A stretch of DNA of 64,000 nt, from positions 558,001 to 622,000 of the forward strand of contig NZ_JACXYU010000001.1 of assembly GCF_014779715.1 (NCBI RefSeq), written 5' to 3'. Positions 30,667-39,000 of this stretch are shown here, piece by piece (positions within the stretch are counted from its first letter, which is position 1; the number at the start of each line of letters is the position of its first letter). The stretch is from Streptomyces chumphonensis (GTDB lineage Bacteria; Actinomycetota; Actinomycetes; Streptomycetales; Streptomycetaceae). The position numbers and the translations under genes were made by a program. Under the pieces are notes generated by a model. That model was not told the origin of the DNA, did no database searches, and worked only from the letters and a program-made list of their open reading frames with translations.

Positions 30667-32144
30667 CGCGGGAGCCCCTTCGTCAGGCGCCGGAACGCTC
30701 CGACACTCGCCAGGGAGAACAGCAACCGAGTCCGCAGCGCAGGAGTACTCGAGTCGAGAGCGCTCCAATCGACGAGATCGTCCAGCCGTCCCGCCTCTGC
30801 CCGCATGAACGCGGTCAAGCGTGGATCACGGTACTCCGCCTGATCGAAGAAGTGACGGTGCGCACCTCCCGAACCGTCCGCGACGGACCAGAGGCGCCGA
30901 GGACGGCGGACGCCCTCCGTGGGGAACCGCAGCAGCACCGGTTCCAGCCGGCCGATGAGCTGGCGGTGTATCCGCCCCTTGACTCTGCGGTGCCACGGTG
31001 CCGCTAGCGCGATGTCGGACCACGCGTCGGAACAGAAGGGGACGGCCCACTGGGCGAAGCCCGAGACGGCGGCCAGGTCGGTGCCGGACTTGTTCGGCGT
31101 CCGCTCGCTGACGAACGCCTGGTCGAGCCCCGGTCCGAGCGTCTTGCGGGCGTCCAGCAGGCGTTCCAGCCGATCGCGCCAGCCTGATTCCCCGAGCACT
31201 GCTCGGAGTTCGGGATGAAGAGCCTTGGAATCACGTTCGGTCAGGGCGAGGCCATGGCGCAGCTGCCATCGCCGCAGCGCGTATCGGCCATGCGAAGGCA
31301 GCAGCCGCGAGGGAAAGCGTGAAGTGATCTCATCGTAGTAGTTCCTGGCCGCCTCACCGTTGAACCCGAGGAACAGCCGACCTCCCTGCGCGTACCGCGC
31401 GAACAGCACCCCGGGCCAGTGACTGACCGGCAGGACGCCGTTCGTCTGATGGACGATCCGGTCGGCCTCACAGAGGAAGTCCGATGCGGTGACCTCGCAT
31501 GTCACCAGGTCGAGACCGAACTGTCCGGCGATCTTCCGGGCGATCAGCATGTCGTCGGAGTGCGGTTGGCCACATACGAGTGCAGGAGGGCGCACTCCGT
31601 TCCGCAGCAGAACCGACAGCAGCAGTCGGGAATCCAGGCCGCCCGTGAGGCACAGCACGTCGCCACCGCCACGCCAGGCCCGCATCACCTCAGACTCCAG
31701 CGCGTCACGCAGAGCAGCGACTGAGAAGCGGATTCCGTCCCGCGGACGACCTTCACGGATCAACGTCACCTCACCGCCGTCGACGGTCATCACGGAACCC
31801 GGCGGAGTCCGCCGGACGTCCTCTACCACGGTGTCCTCACCGACCACATGGCTGAGCGTGAGAAGATCACCGAGTGCCCGGTAGTTCCATCGCCAGGGCT
31901 CACCGGATCGGGCCCAGACTTCGCCGACTGTCGCGCCGTGCACGAGGCCGTTCGAATTGCGCGCGTAGAAGTAGAGCTGCACGCCCCCGCGCGAGGTGAC
32001 GATCGTCGTCCTCCGCGGCTCGTCCGCGACGATGACGAACTGGCCGGGCGCGTCCAGAATCTCGTGAGGTGCCCCGGCCTCAAGGGACCTCGTCAAGCGC
32101 TCGGCCGGCCATCCACATTCACCCCGGACCGTGATATCGATCAT
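30663..32144 (-). CDS. Asparagine-synthetase-like ATP-dependent amide-forming enzyme
   Basis: 493 residues. The C-terminal half has the adenylating PP-loop LTGGLDSRLLLSVLL (residues ~166-180; usual SGGxDS has Thr for Ser) and GFNGEAARNYYDE, as in AsnB-type synthetases. The N-terminus starts MIDITVRG and lacks Cys2, so it cannot hydrolyse glutamine in the usual way. Such proteins include beta-lactam synthetases and lasso-peptide cyclases, which form amides internally. No lasso leader peptidase or PqqD-like protein is present, so a lasso product is unlikely. It overlaps the radical SAM gene (ATGA) and probably modifies the same precursor, perhaps by macrolactam or amide formation. Confidence 0.85.
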   Translation of the reverse strand: MIDITVRGECGWPAERLTRSLEAGAPHEILDAPGQFVIVADEPRRTTIVTSRGGVQLYFYARNSNGLVHGATVGEVWARSGEPWRWNYRALGDLLTLSHVVGEDTVVEDVRRTPPGSVMTVDGGEVTLIREGRPRDGIRFSVAALRDALESEVMRAWRGGGDVLCLTGGLDSRLLLSVLLRNGVRPPALVCGQPHSDDMLIARKIAGQFGLDLVTCEVTASDFLCEADRIVHQTNGVLPVSHWPGVLFARYAQGGRLFLGFNGEAARNYYDEITSRFPSRLLPSHGRYALRRWQLRHGLALTERDSKALHPELRAVLGESGWRDRLERLLDARKTLGPGLDQAFVSERTPNKSGTDLAAVSGFAQWAVPFCSDAWSDIALAAPWHRRVKGRIHRQLIGRLEPVLLRFPTEGVRRPRRLWSVADGSGGAHRHFFDQAEYRDPRLTAFMRAEAGRLDDLVDWSALDSSTPALRTRLLFSLASVGAFRRLTKGLPR

Positions 32145-33277
32145 TCGCCATGTCCTGTCGACGCTTCGATGTCACGGACCACGACGTCGGTCACGTCCTT
32201 CACCGTGCAGCGGCACATGGCGGTCTCATCCGAATCGAACGTGCCGTTCTCGAAAAGCTTGTTGGCCGGTGCGCCGCCACCACACACTGAGAAGTACTCG
32301 CATCTCCTTCTGCAACCCTCGACGCCGTCGGCGATCGATGTGGCCTGAGCCTTCAGGCTCGCACTGGCGTGCAGAGACGGCCAGGGCGTCCAGACATCCC
32401 CGATGGCGAAGGATCCGTACGCTGAATGCGTGAGCCCGACGAGCTCCGGTGAGAACGTGTAGAGATTGCCGTCAACGTCGACGTTGATGAACCCGAAGGG
32501 ACGCGCCTGCTCGTTCACCGCACCGAAACCGCTGCCGGCGATCGACCGGCGGATTCGGTCGAACTCCCTTACGGGGATACCGGTGCGCTTCTCCCAGCCG
32601 ACGAGGCGCTCGAGGAAGCCCTGCCAAGCAGGCTCGAAGTCGGCGGAAGCCAGTGACGCGGACTGGTGGCTGCCTTCGGTTTCCTCCACGTTGAAGCCGA
32701 CGGACCGCGGAGCCAGATTCTCCAAGAAGTCGAGAAAGCGCTCCTGTCTCCCCAGCGTGGCGGGGGTCACCACGGAGATGGTGTCGAAGGGGACCCCTTC
32801 CTCGCGCAGGCGGGCAACCCCACGCATGGCCTTCCGGAAGCTTCCCTCCCCGCGCCGGGTGAGCCTGTGAGCGTCGTTGATCTCCTCCGGGCCGTCGATG
32901 CTCACGCCGACCCGGAACGAATGGTTCTTGAAGAGTCGGCACCAATCCCGGTCGACGAGGATGGCGTTCGTCTGCACGCTGTGCCTGACCTCGTAGCGGC
33001 CGGACAGACGCGAAGCCATCAGCGCGACCGCCTCCGCGTAGAAGGAAGGCCCTGCGGTGAGGGGTTCGCCCGCGTGCCATCGAACTTCGAGCACCTCGGC
33101 GTCGGACTCGGCGGACGCCAGCAACTCAGCCACGGCGTCGACCACTTCCAGTCGCATGACCTCGAACCGGCTCCGGTCGGGTAGGTAGCAGTAGGTGCAG
33201 GCGATGTTGCAGAATGGTGTGGCCTGAAGGACCACGTGCTGAACTCCGCCTCTGGTGTTCACCGCGATTGACTCCAT
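32141..33277 (-). CDS. Radical SAM/SPASM peptide maturase (probable three-residue cyclophane synthase)
   Basis: 378 residues. The 4Fe-4S motif CNIACTYC (C23, C27, C30) in the context ATPFCNIACTYCYLPDRS is the signature of cyclophane-forming SPASM maturases. The C-terminus carries SPASM cysteines (GCRRRCEYFSVCGGG, then MCRCTVKD). These enzymes join an aromatic ring carbon to the beta carbon of a residue two positions later. ATG 33277 was chosen because AGGAGA lies 7 bp upstream; it overlaps the oxygenase gene by 19 bp. The nearby precursor ends in YSH and WGN, both fitting aromatic-x-x motifs. From memory, the arrangement resembles the YhhA/YhhB/YhhC families of public annotation. Confidence 0.88.
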   Translation of the reverse strand: MESIAVNTRGGVQHVVLQATPFCNIACTYCYLPDRSRFEVMRLEVVDAVAELLASAESDAEVLEVRWHAGEPLTAGPSFYAEAVALMASRLSGRYEVRHSVQTNAILVDRDWCRLFKNHSFRVGVSIDGPEEINDAHRLTRRGEGSFRKAMRGVARLREEGVPFDTISVVTPATLGRQERFLDFLENLAPRSVGFNVEETEGSHQSASLASADFEPAWQGFLERLVGWEKRTGIPVREFDRIRRSIAGSGFGAVNEQARPFGFINVDVDGNLYTFSPELVGLTHSAYGSFAIGDVWTPWPSLHASASLKAQATSIADGVEGCRRRCEYFSVCGGGAPANKLFENGTFDSDETAMCRCTVKDVTDVVVRDIEASTGHGE

Positions 33278-34095
33278 GCGTAGTCTCCTGACATGAGCAG
33301 AGCGACATCCGCCGATCCGGAGTCGTTGGTCGCCCCGTCGTGGATCAGATTCTGAGGGGCGCACAGGTACGCGTCTCCGGGCTCGAGCCGTATCCTGAAC
33401 AACGGCTCGCGCGGAAACGCGGAGAGGTACTCCTCCTTCAGGGATACCGAGTCGGTATCCTCAGACCGGCTTTCAGTCGGCTTCCCCAGGCGAGACAACA
33501 TCCCCCGCACCGTCCACGGCGCGAAGATGAGATATCTGTGACTGAATCCGATGTTCACCGCGAAAAGAATCTGAGAGGAATCCCGGCGGTGCACGGGGAA
33601 CCTCTGATGATTGTCGATATGGAGACCGACGAAGTGACCGCTGTCGAAGTCGAACGCTGTGGAGATGAGCCCCGGTCGGTTGACGACACAGTCAGCCGGG
33701 CCGCGCTCACGGCATCTTATGCCGTAATTCCGGCTGAGGAGATTCTCGATACTGGTGCGAACATGCTCGAGCGCCGCCCGTCGCTCCTCGACCGCACCGC
33801 CGGAGAGGGCCGGTAGAAGTCGGCGACGAGCGAGCTCGACGGCATCGGGCCCCACGCATACCGTCGTCACTGCACGGCTGAGCGGTGAGGCAGGCTGCTG
33901 CGTCGCCACCGGGCTCGGTGTCACGGAACGGGTTCGCCGCCAGTCCGCGTGAGGAAAATAGGCCGGTGGCCCGCCTGGCGGGCCGCCCTGGTAGATGCCC
34001 GGTGTGCATTCCAGTGTCAGGTCGGCGAGGTTGTGCAGTACGACATCCCCGCCCTTGAGGAGTGCCGATCCGATGGGTAGGATGCCGCTACTCAT
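33259..34095 (-). CDS. 2OG-Fe(II) oxygenase-like protein 1 of the RiPP locus
   Basis: 278 residues. VGLHIDN gives an H-x-D pair and PQNLIHDGATN a distal His, the arrangement of iron ligands in 2-oxoglutarate dioxygenases. The ending DVALLMSGDYAW is shared in form with the divergent paralogue at 34123. Its gene is first in the operon leading to the radical SAM gene, with an overlap of 19 bp. In cyclophane RiPP loci a partner oxygenase hydroxylates or otherwise modifies the peptide after the radical SAM step; that role is inferred here. Start at ATG 34095 with GGAG upstream. Confidence 0.72.
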   Translation of the reverse strand: MSSGILPIGSALLKGGDVVLHNLADLTLECTPGIYQGGPPGGPPAYFPHADWRRTRSVTPSPVATQQPASPLSRAVTTVCVGPDAVELARRRLLPALSGGAVEERRAALEHVRTSIENLLSRNYGIRCRERGPADCVVNRPGLISTAFDFDSGHFVGLHIDNHQRFPVHRRDSSQILFAVNIGFSHRYLIFAPWTVRGMLSRLGKPTESRSEDTDSVSLKEEYLSAFPREPLFRIRLEPGDAYLCAPQNLIHDGATNDSGSADVALLMSGDYAWSQSR

Positions 34096-34122
34096 TCACA
34101 CTCCATCCTGAAGGCGGCCAGT

Positions 34123-34968
34123 GTGGAATTGGAATTTCCGGGGGACGTGGAATTGATCAGCTGGTTACGTGACACCCCCGACGCCCCAGTGACACTGTCT
34201 AGCCGCGGGTCGTACCTGGCGGACGTCTCCGCGCACGGGCGACGGGTGTTCCATCCGCGTTCTCCCTGGGATCCTCCCGCAGGAGAGGCGTGCGGGCGCT
34301 GGAGCAGAAGAGACATGAGTGACGGGGAAGATCTTTCCCGCATCGTAGGGATGTTCCATCTCGGAGAGGCGTTCGCCGGCCGGCACCGACGAGAGCTGGT
34401 TCGTTCCCTGCGTGCAGCCGGTGGAACGACACAGGTGCCGGGACGGATCACGAGGGCCGCCGCAGAGGAGTGCGTGGCTCTCATCGAGGAGCAGGGCGTT
34501 CTCCGCTGCCTGCACAGGGAGCGCGAAGCGATCCACCTGGTGGCGACGTGCAGTCGCGGTACTGCGTATGACTACGGTTCGGGGGCCCACGTCGGACTGC
34601 ACATCGACAACGAATGGCTGAAAGGGAATTCGTTTCGCCACGAGAGGAATCGCGCCTTCGGAGTGCTCGGCGTGAATCTCGGAACGGCGGAGCGGTATCT
34701 GCTCGTCGTCGATCGTTCCGCTGCGCAGATCGCCGGGGAGCTCGGCGAACCGGGCTCGGTGACGGTCGAGCGAATGAAAGACGAGTTCCTCGGAAGATTC
34801 CCGCTCTATCCAGTGCTTCAGGTCCGAATCGAGCCCGGCCAGGGCTACTTTTGCAACCCGCAGAACCTCATCCATGACGGCGCGACGAACAACTCCGGAC
34901 CGGTGGATGTCAGTCTGTTCATCTTCGGGTATTTCGCGGCGATTGCGGGCCGGAACCAACAGCGATGA
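34123..34968 (+). CDS. 2OG-Fe(II) oxygenase-like protein 2 (divergent paralogue)
   Basis: 281 residues from a GTG, with starts of the two oxygenase genes only 27 bp apart and facing away from each other. It shares with protein 1 the VGLHIDN block and CNPQNLIHDGATNNSG, plus the strand order between them (VNLGTAERYLLVVDRSA here, VNIGFSHRYLIFAPWTV there). The N-terminal ~70 residues differ. It likely arose by duplication and inversion and may act on a different residue of the peptide. The 3' end is 43 bp from the stop of the convergent precursor gene. Confidence 0.72.
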   Translation: MELEFPGDVELISWLRDTPDAPVTLSSRGSYLADVSAHGRRVFHPRSPWDPPAGEACGRWSRRDMSDGEDLSRIVGMFHLGEAFAGRHRRELVRSLRAAGGTTQVPGRITRAAAEECVALIEEQGVLRCLHREREAIHLVATCSRGTAYDYGSGAHVGLHIDNEWLKGNSFRHERNRAFGVLGVNLGTAERYLLVVDRSAAQIAGELGEPGSVTVERMKDEFLGRFPLYPVLQVRIEPGQGYFCNPQNLIHDGATNNSGPVDVSLFIFGYFAAIAGRNQQR

Positions 34969-35011
34969 CCGCTGGCGCTTCCGGCCCTTGGAACCGCTCA
35001 CGGGTGCCGGT

Positions 35012-35197
35012 TCAGTTTCCCCACGTGCTGTGGGAGTAGCAGGACCCCTCGCTGGTCCCGCCGACGGTTTCCCGGGCCGACTGAATTCGGTTCTCCATCG
35101 ATCGGACTTCGCCGGTGGACGAGAGCGCGACCGGCGAATCGGCGCGTCCGAGCATCTCCAGAAGTGCGTGATCCTCTTCGGCGGCGTGATTGATCAT
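35012..35197 (-). CDS. RiPP precursor peptide with YSH and WGN motifs
   Basis: 61 residues from ATG 35197 with GGAG ten bases upstream (a GTG at 35206 is too close to that site). The leader part is acidic (MINHAAEEDHALLEMLGRAD), followed by a core-like C-terminus GGTSEGSCYSHSTWGN. Tyr-Ser-His and Trp-Gly-Asn both fit the aromatic-x-x pattern cross-linked by SPASM cyclophane synthases, and ending precisely at WGN is typical. It lies upstream of the maturase genes on the same strand but is separated from them by the plus-strand oxygenase gene, so it must have its own promoter in 35198-35430, a gene-free stretch. Confidence 0.75.
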   Translation of the reverse strand: MINHAAEEDHALLEMLGRADSPVALSSTGEVRSMENRIQSARETVGGTSEGSCYSHSTWGN

Positions 35198-35488
35198 GGT
35201 GTACACGCTCCTTCAAGATCCTGTATTCACTGAGAACACAGTGCGTGGGCACACCCTAGCAACGGCCCCTAGCGGAAGCAATAATTCCATATTTCCCCGA
35301 AGCCGTGTGGCTTGATTCTTCGTGCGCACGATGCTCGAAGGTGGATCCGGTGTCGTGTGCAGTTACTGAACTTGTTCATCAGTTCTGAGCAGCGAAAAGG
35401 AAGATCACCCAAAGAGCCCGTAACACGATCTTGCCGAGGAATCCTGGTCGGGGCGTGACCGCTGTGACGATTGGGCGTTCGAGATGGT

Positions 35489-35733
35489 GTGACTACCCGG
35501 CCGTGGATCGTGGACGACGACTTGTGGGCTCTGATCGAGCCGTTGCTGCCGCCCAGGCCCGAGCGGTCGTCGGGCCACGGCCGGTACCGGACCGGCTGTG
35601 TCTCCAGGGCGTCCTGTACATGCTGAACAACGACATCGCCTGGCAACTGCTGCCTCTGAGGATCGGGTTCGGCTCAGGGCAGACGCGCTGGGGGCGGCTG
35701 GACCGCTGGCAGAAGGCCGGGGTCTTCGACCCT
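35489..35733 (+). pseudogene. IS5-family (DUF4096) transposase remnant
   Basis: From a GTG at 35489 one frame reads TTRPWIVDDDLWALIEPLLP, and after a frameshift another reads VPDRLCLQGVLYMLNNDIAW then GFGSGQTRWGRLDRWQKAGVFD. These are the N-terminal segments of IS5-group transposases common in Streptomyces. The DDE core is absent. It is abutted by an IS701 fragment, so the two elements were joined by deletion. Confidence 0.8.
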
Positions 35734-35734
35734 C

Positions 35735-36045
35735 CGACCGCTTCCGCTGCCGGGCAGCCAAGATCCCCGACGAACGTGGCTTTGCGACCAAGGGAGAGCT
35801 GGCCCGGGACATCGTCCGCCGCTGCCTGGCCGCAGGCCTGCCCGCCAACCTCGTCTTCGGCCCCGATCCGCCCACCCATCACCGCTGGGTGATGGCCCGC
35901 TGCGGTCTTGCCGACCCCTGCGAGATCGCCTACTACCTCGGCCACGCGCCCGTCGGCGTCAAGCCACCCGATCTGGCCGAGGTGGCCGGCGCTCGTAGGG
36001 TGATCGGGGAGTGCTTCCGGGCCGCGGAGTTCGTGCGGCTTCAAC
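35735..36045 (+). pseudogene. IS701-family transposase remnant
   Basis: An open frame reads AAKIPDERGFATKGELARDI, VRRCLAAGLPAN, then jumps to HHRWVMARCGLADPCEIAYY and GVKPPDLAEVAGARRVIGEC. In intact IS701-group DDE transposases these segments are separated by the catalytic centre, so an internal deletion has occurred. The fragment ends close to the 3' end of the caspase-WD40 gene and marks the island's history of insertions. Confidence 0.78.
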
Positions 36046-36083
36046 CTGAACGTGGTGCCACCGAGTCCGGCGGATTGCCATCA

Positions 36084-39000
36084 TTACTTACCAGTGTTGC
36101 GCTGGAGCACCACGACTTCGTTGGCCATGCCGAGAATGATGTCACCGCGATGTGCCGCGCCTGCGCAGACCGCCAGAGGTTGAGAAAGCACTGCGACAAC
36201 GCGGTTTGAAAGCAGGTCCCACACCCGCACCGTTTTGTCGAAACTGGCGGTGACGGCGTGGGGGCGGCCGTCAAGCTCCGTCACCGCCACCCCGTTCACC
36301 CCGTCGGTGTGGCCGGTGAGGGTGGCGTGTTCGGTGCCGGTGGTCAGGTCCCACACCCGCACCGTCTCGTCGTTGCTGGTAGTGACGGCGTGGGGGCGGC
36401 CGTCGATCTCCGCCACCGCGACCCCGTTGACCCAGCTGGTGTGGCCGGTGAGGGCCGTGCGCTCGGTGCCGGTGGTGAGGTCCCACACCCGCACCGTTTC
36501 ATCTGCGCTGGTGGTGATGGCGTGGGGGTGACCGTCGATCTCCGTCACCGCCACTCCTCTCACCCCGTCGGTGTGGCCGGTCAGGATGGCGTGTTCAGTG
36601 CCGGTGGTCAGGTCCCACACCCGCACCGTCTCATCCCGGCTGGTGGTGATGGCGTGGGGGCGGTCGTCGAGATTCGTCACCGCCACCGCGTTGACCCAGC
36701 TGGTGTGGCCGGTGAGGGCCGTGCGCTCGGTGCCGGTGGTGAGGTCCCACACCCGCACGGTCCTGTCGTGGCTGGTGGTGATGGCGTGGGGGCGGTCGTT
36801 GAGATCTGTCACCGCCACCGCGTTGACCCAGTGGGTGTGGCCGGTGAGGGTGGCGTGTTCAGTGCCGGTGGTCAGGTCCCACACCCGTACCGTCTTGTCG
36901 TTGCTGGTGGTGATGGTGTGGGGGTGGCCGTCGATCTCCGTCACCGCGACCGCGTTGACCCAGTTGGTGTGGCCGGTGAGGGCCGTGCGCTCGGTGCCGG
37001 TGGTGAGGTCCCACACCCGCACGGTCTTGTCGTGGCTGGTGGTGATGGCGTGGGGGCGGTCGTTGAGATTTGTCACCGCCACCGCGTTCACTCCGTGGGT
37101 GTGGCCGGTGAGGGTGGCGTGTTCAGTGCCGGTGGTCAGGTCCCACACCCGCACCGTCTCGTCGTTGCTGGTCGTGACGGCGTGGGGGCGGCCGTCGAGA
37201 TTCGTCACCGCCACCGCGTTCACTCCGTCGGTGTGGCCGGTGAGGGTGGCGTGTTCAGTGCCGGTGATCAGGTCCCACACCCGCACCGTCCCGTCGTTGC
37301 TGGTCGTGACGGCGTGGGGGCGGCCGTCGATCTCCGCCACCGCCACTCCTCTCACCGGGTCAGTGTGGCCGGTGAGGATGGCACGCTCGGTGCCGGTGAT
37401 CAGGTCCCACACCCGCACCGTCTCATCCCGGCTGGTCGTGACGGCGTGGGGGCGGCCGTCGAGTCTTGTCACCGCCACCGCGTTCACTCCGTCGGTGTGG
37501 CCGGTGAGGGTGGCGTGTTCGGTGCCGGTGATCAGGTCCCACACCCGCACCGTCCCGTCGTTGCTGGTCGTGACGGCGTGGGGGCGGCCGTCGAGATTTG
37601 TCACCGCCACCGCGTTCACTCCGTCGGTGTGGCCGGTGAGGGTGGTGCGCTCGGTGCCGGTGGTCAGGTCCCACACCCGCACCGTCTTGTCCCGGCTGGT
37701 GGTGGCGGCGTGGGGGCGGCCGTCGAGTCTTGTCACGGCCACCGCGTTCACTGGGTTGGTGTGGCCGGTCAGGGTGGCGCGGTGAGAGGGGTGGACGAGG
37801 GTGCCGGTGGCCCAGCGGGGTGTCCAGGGACGAGTGCGGGCGAGGCTCGTGGCGAGGTCGGGTTGCTGGTAGCGGGCGGCGTCGATGGCGAGGACGTCGC
37901 GGCGGGCGGATGGGGCGAGTGGGGCGTGGACGGCTGCGGAGGCGCGGTAGACGGCTGCGGTGGTGCGGTCGGCTCTACCGGTGGTGGTGTCCAGGGCACG
38001 GAGTAGGGCAGCGGGGTGCGCGTGGACGAGGTATTCGGGGTCGTTCAGGAGGGTGGGGAGGGTGCCTCCTGCCGCGGCGTGCGAGGCCGCGTGCTGGCGG
38101 ACGTAGGGGTGGGCTGCGTGCCAGTCGTTCACGCCGGTGGCCGGATCATGGTGGACCAGGGTGGTGAGAGTGCGTGCAATGGTGGCGTGGTCGTCGTGTT
38201 CGTGGCTGGTACGGCGCAGGTGTTCGGCCATGGTCTCGTGAAAGAGGCGATAGGCGGACCCGTCCGGCGTGGGGGTTTCGATGATGTAGGCCCCGGCATG
38301 GCGGTGTAGCCAGTCCAGGTCGTCCTGGGGGCAGGGCCGACCGGACAGGGCCTCGGCAAGCGGTCCCCAGATCGTGGACCAGGGCAGGCCGGCACCCTGC
38401 GCATAGGCCAGCGGGCGCAGGAGCCGTTCCACCTTGGGACTGTCGTCGCCGAAGCGGTCGAGGTAGGCAGCGAAGGCCTCCCTTGCGTCGCTGGGCAGGC
38501 GTTCGCGCCATTCCGGCTGGGTGGTGTCGATGTGGATCTGGCCGTGGACGAGGGCGCGGGCGGTCATCCGGGCCACTAGGTAGGAGAACCGTGCGCGTGC
38601 GGCGATGCCATCGGCGATGGTGGCGGCCAAGTCCGGCCGATGGCGGTAGGGAGAGCGGCTGTCCGGGTCCTGGGTGTCTTCGAGGAGGACGCGGGCGTAG
38701 GCAGCGATGTCGTTTCGGCTGATGTAGGCGGGTTTGTCGAGATCGATGACCTGGATGGCATGGCCGAGGGAGGGAACCTGGGGGCGACGGGTTCCGACGA
38801 CGAGCCGTACCGGGGGCAGGAACGAGAGGGGGTGGAGGAGTTCGCGGGCGATGCGGTTGCCCTCCCTCGTGTCGCCGGCGGTTCCGGCCTCGTCGAGGGA
38901 GTCCACGACGACAGCCACCGGTGTAGTCCTGTCGGCCATCGCAGCCAGGACGTCGTCGCGGTCGGCCGGAGCGGGCAGGCGCAGGGCCGAGGCCAGGTCG

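Noticed and set aside
30663..35197. Lasso-peptide cluster suggested by the asparagine-synthetase-like gene
   Set aside because: No PqqD-like recognition protein or transglutaminase-type leader peptidase is present, and a SPASM radical SAM enzyme with a WGN-ending precursor fits better.
34998..35252. Alternative 84-codon minus-strand frame overlapping the RiPP precursor
   Set aside because: It lacks a ribosome site, and its sequence (SRRRRGSRTSGDARTR) has the shadow composition; the 61-codon frame has both ribosome site and recognisable core motifs.
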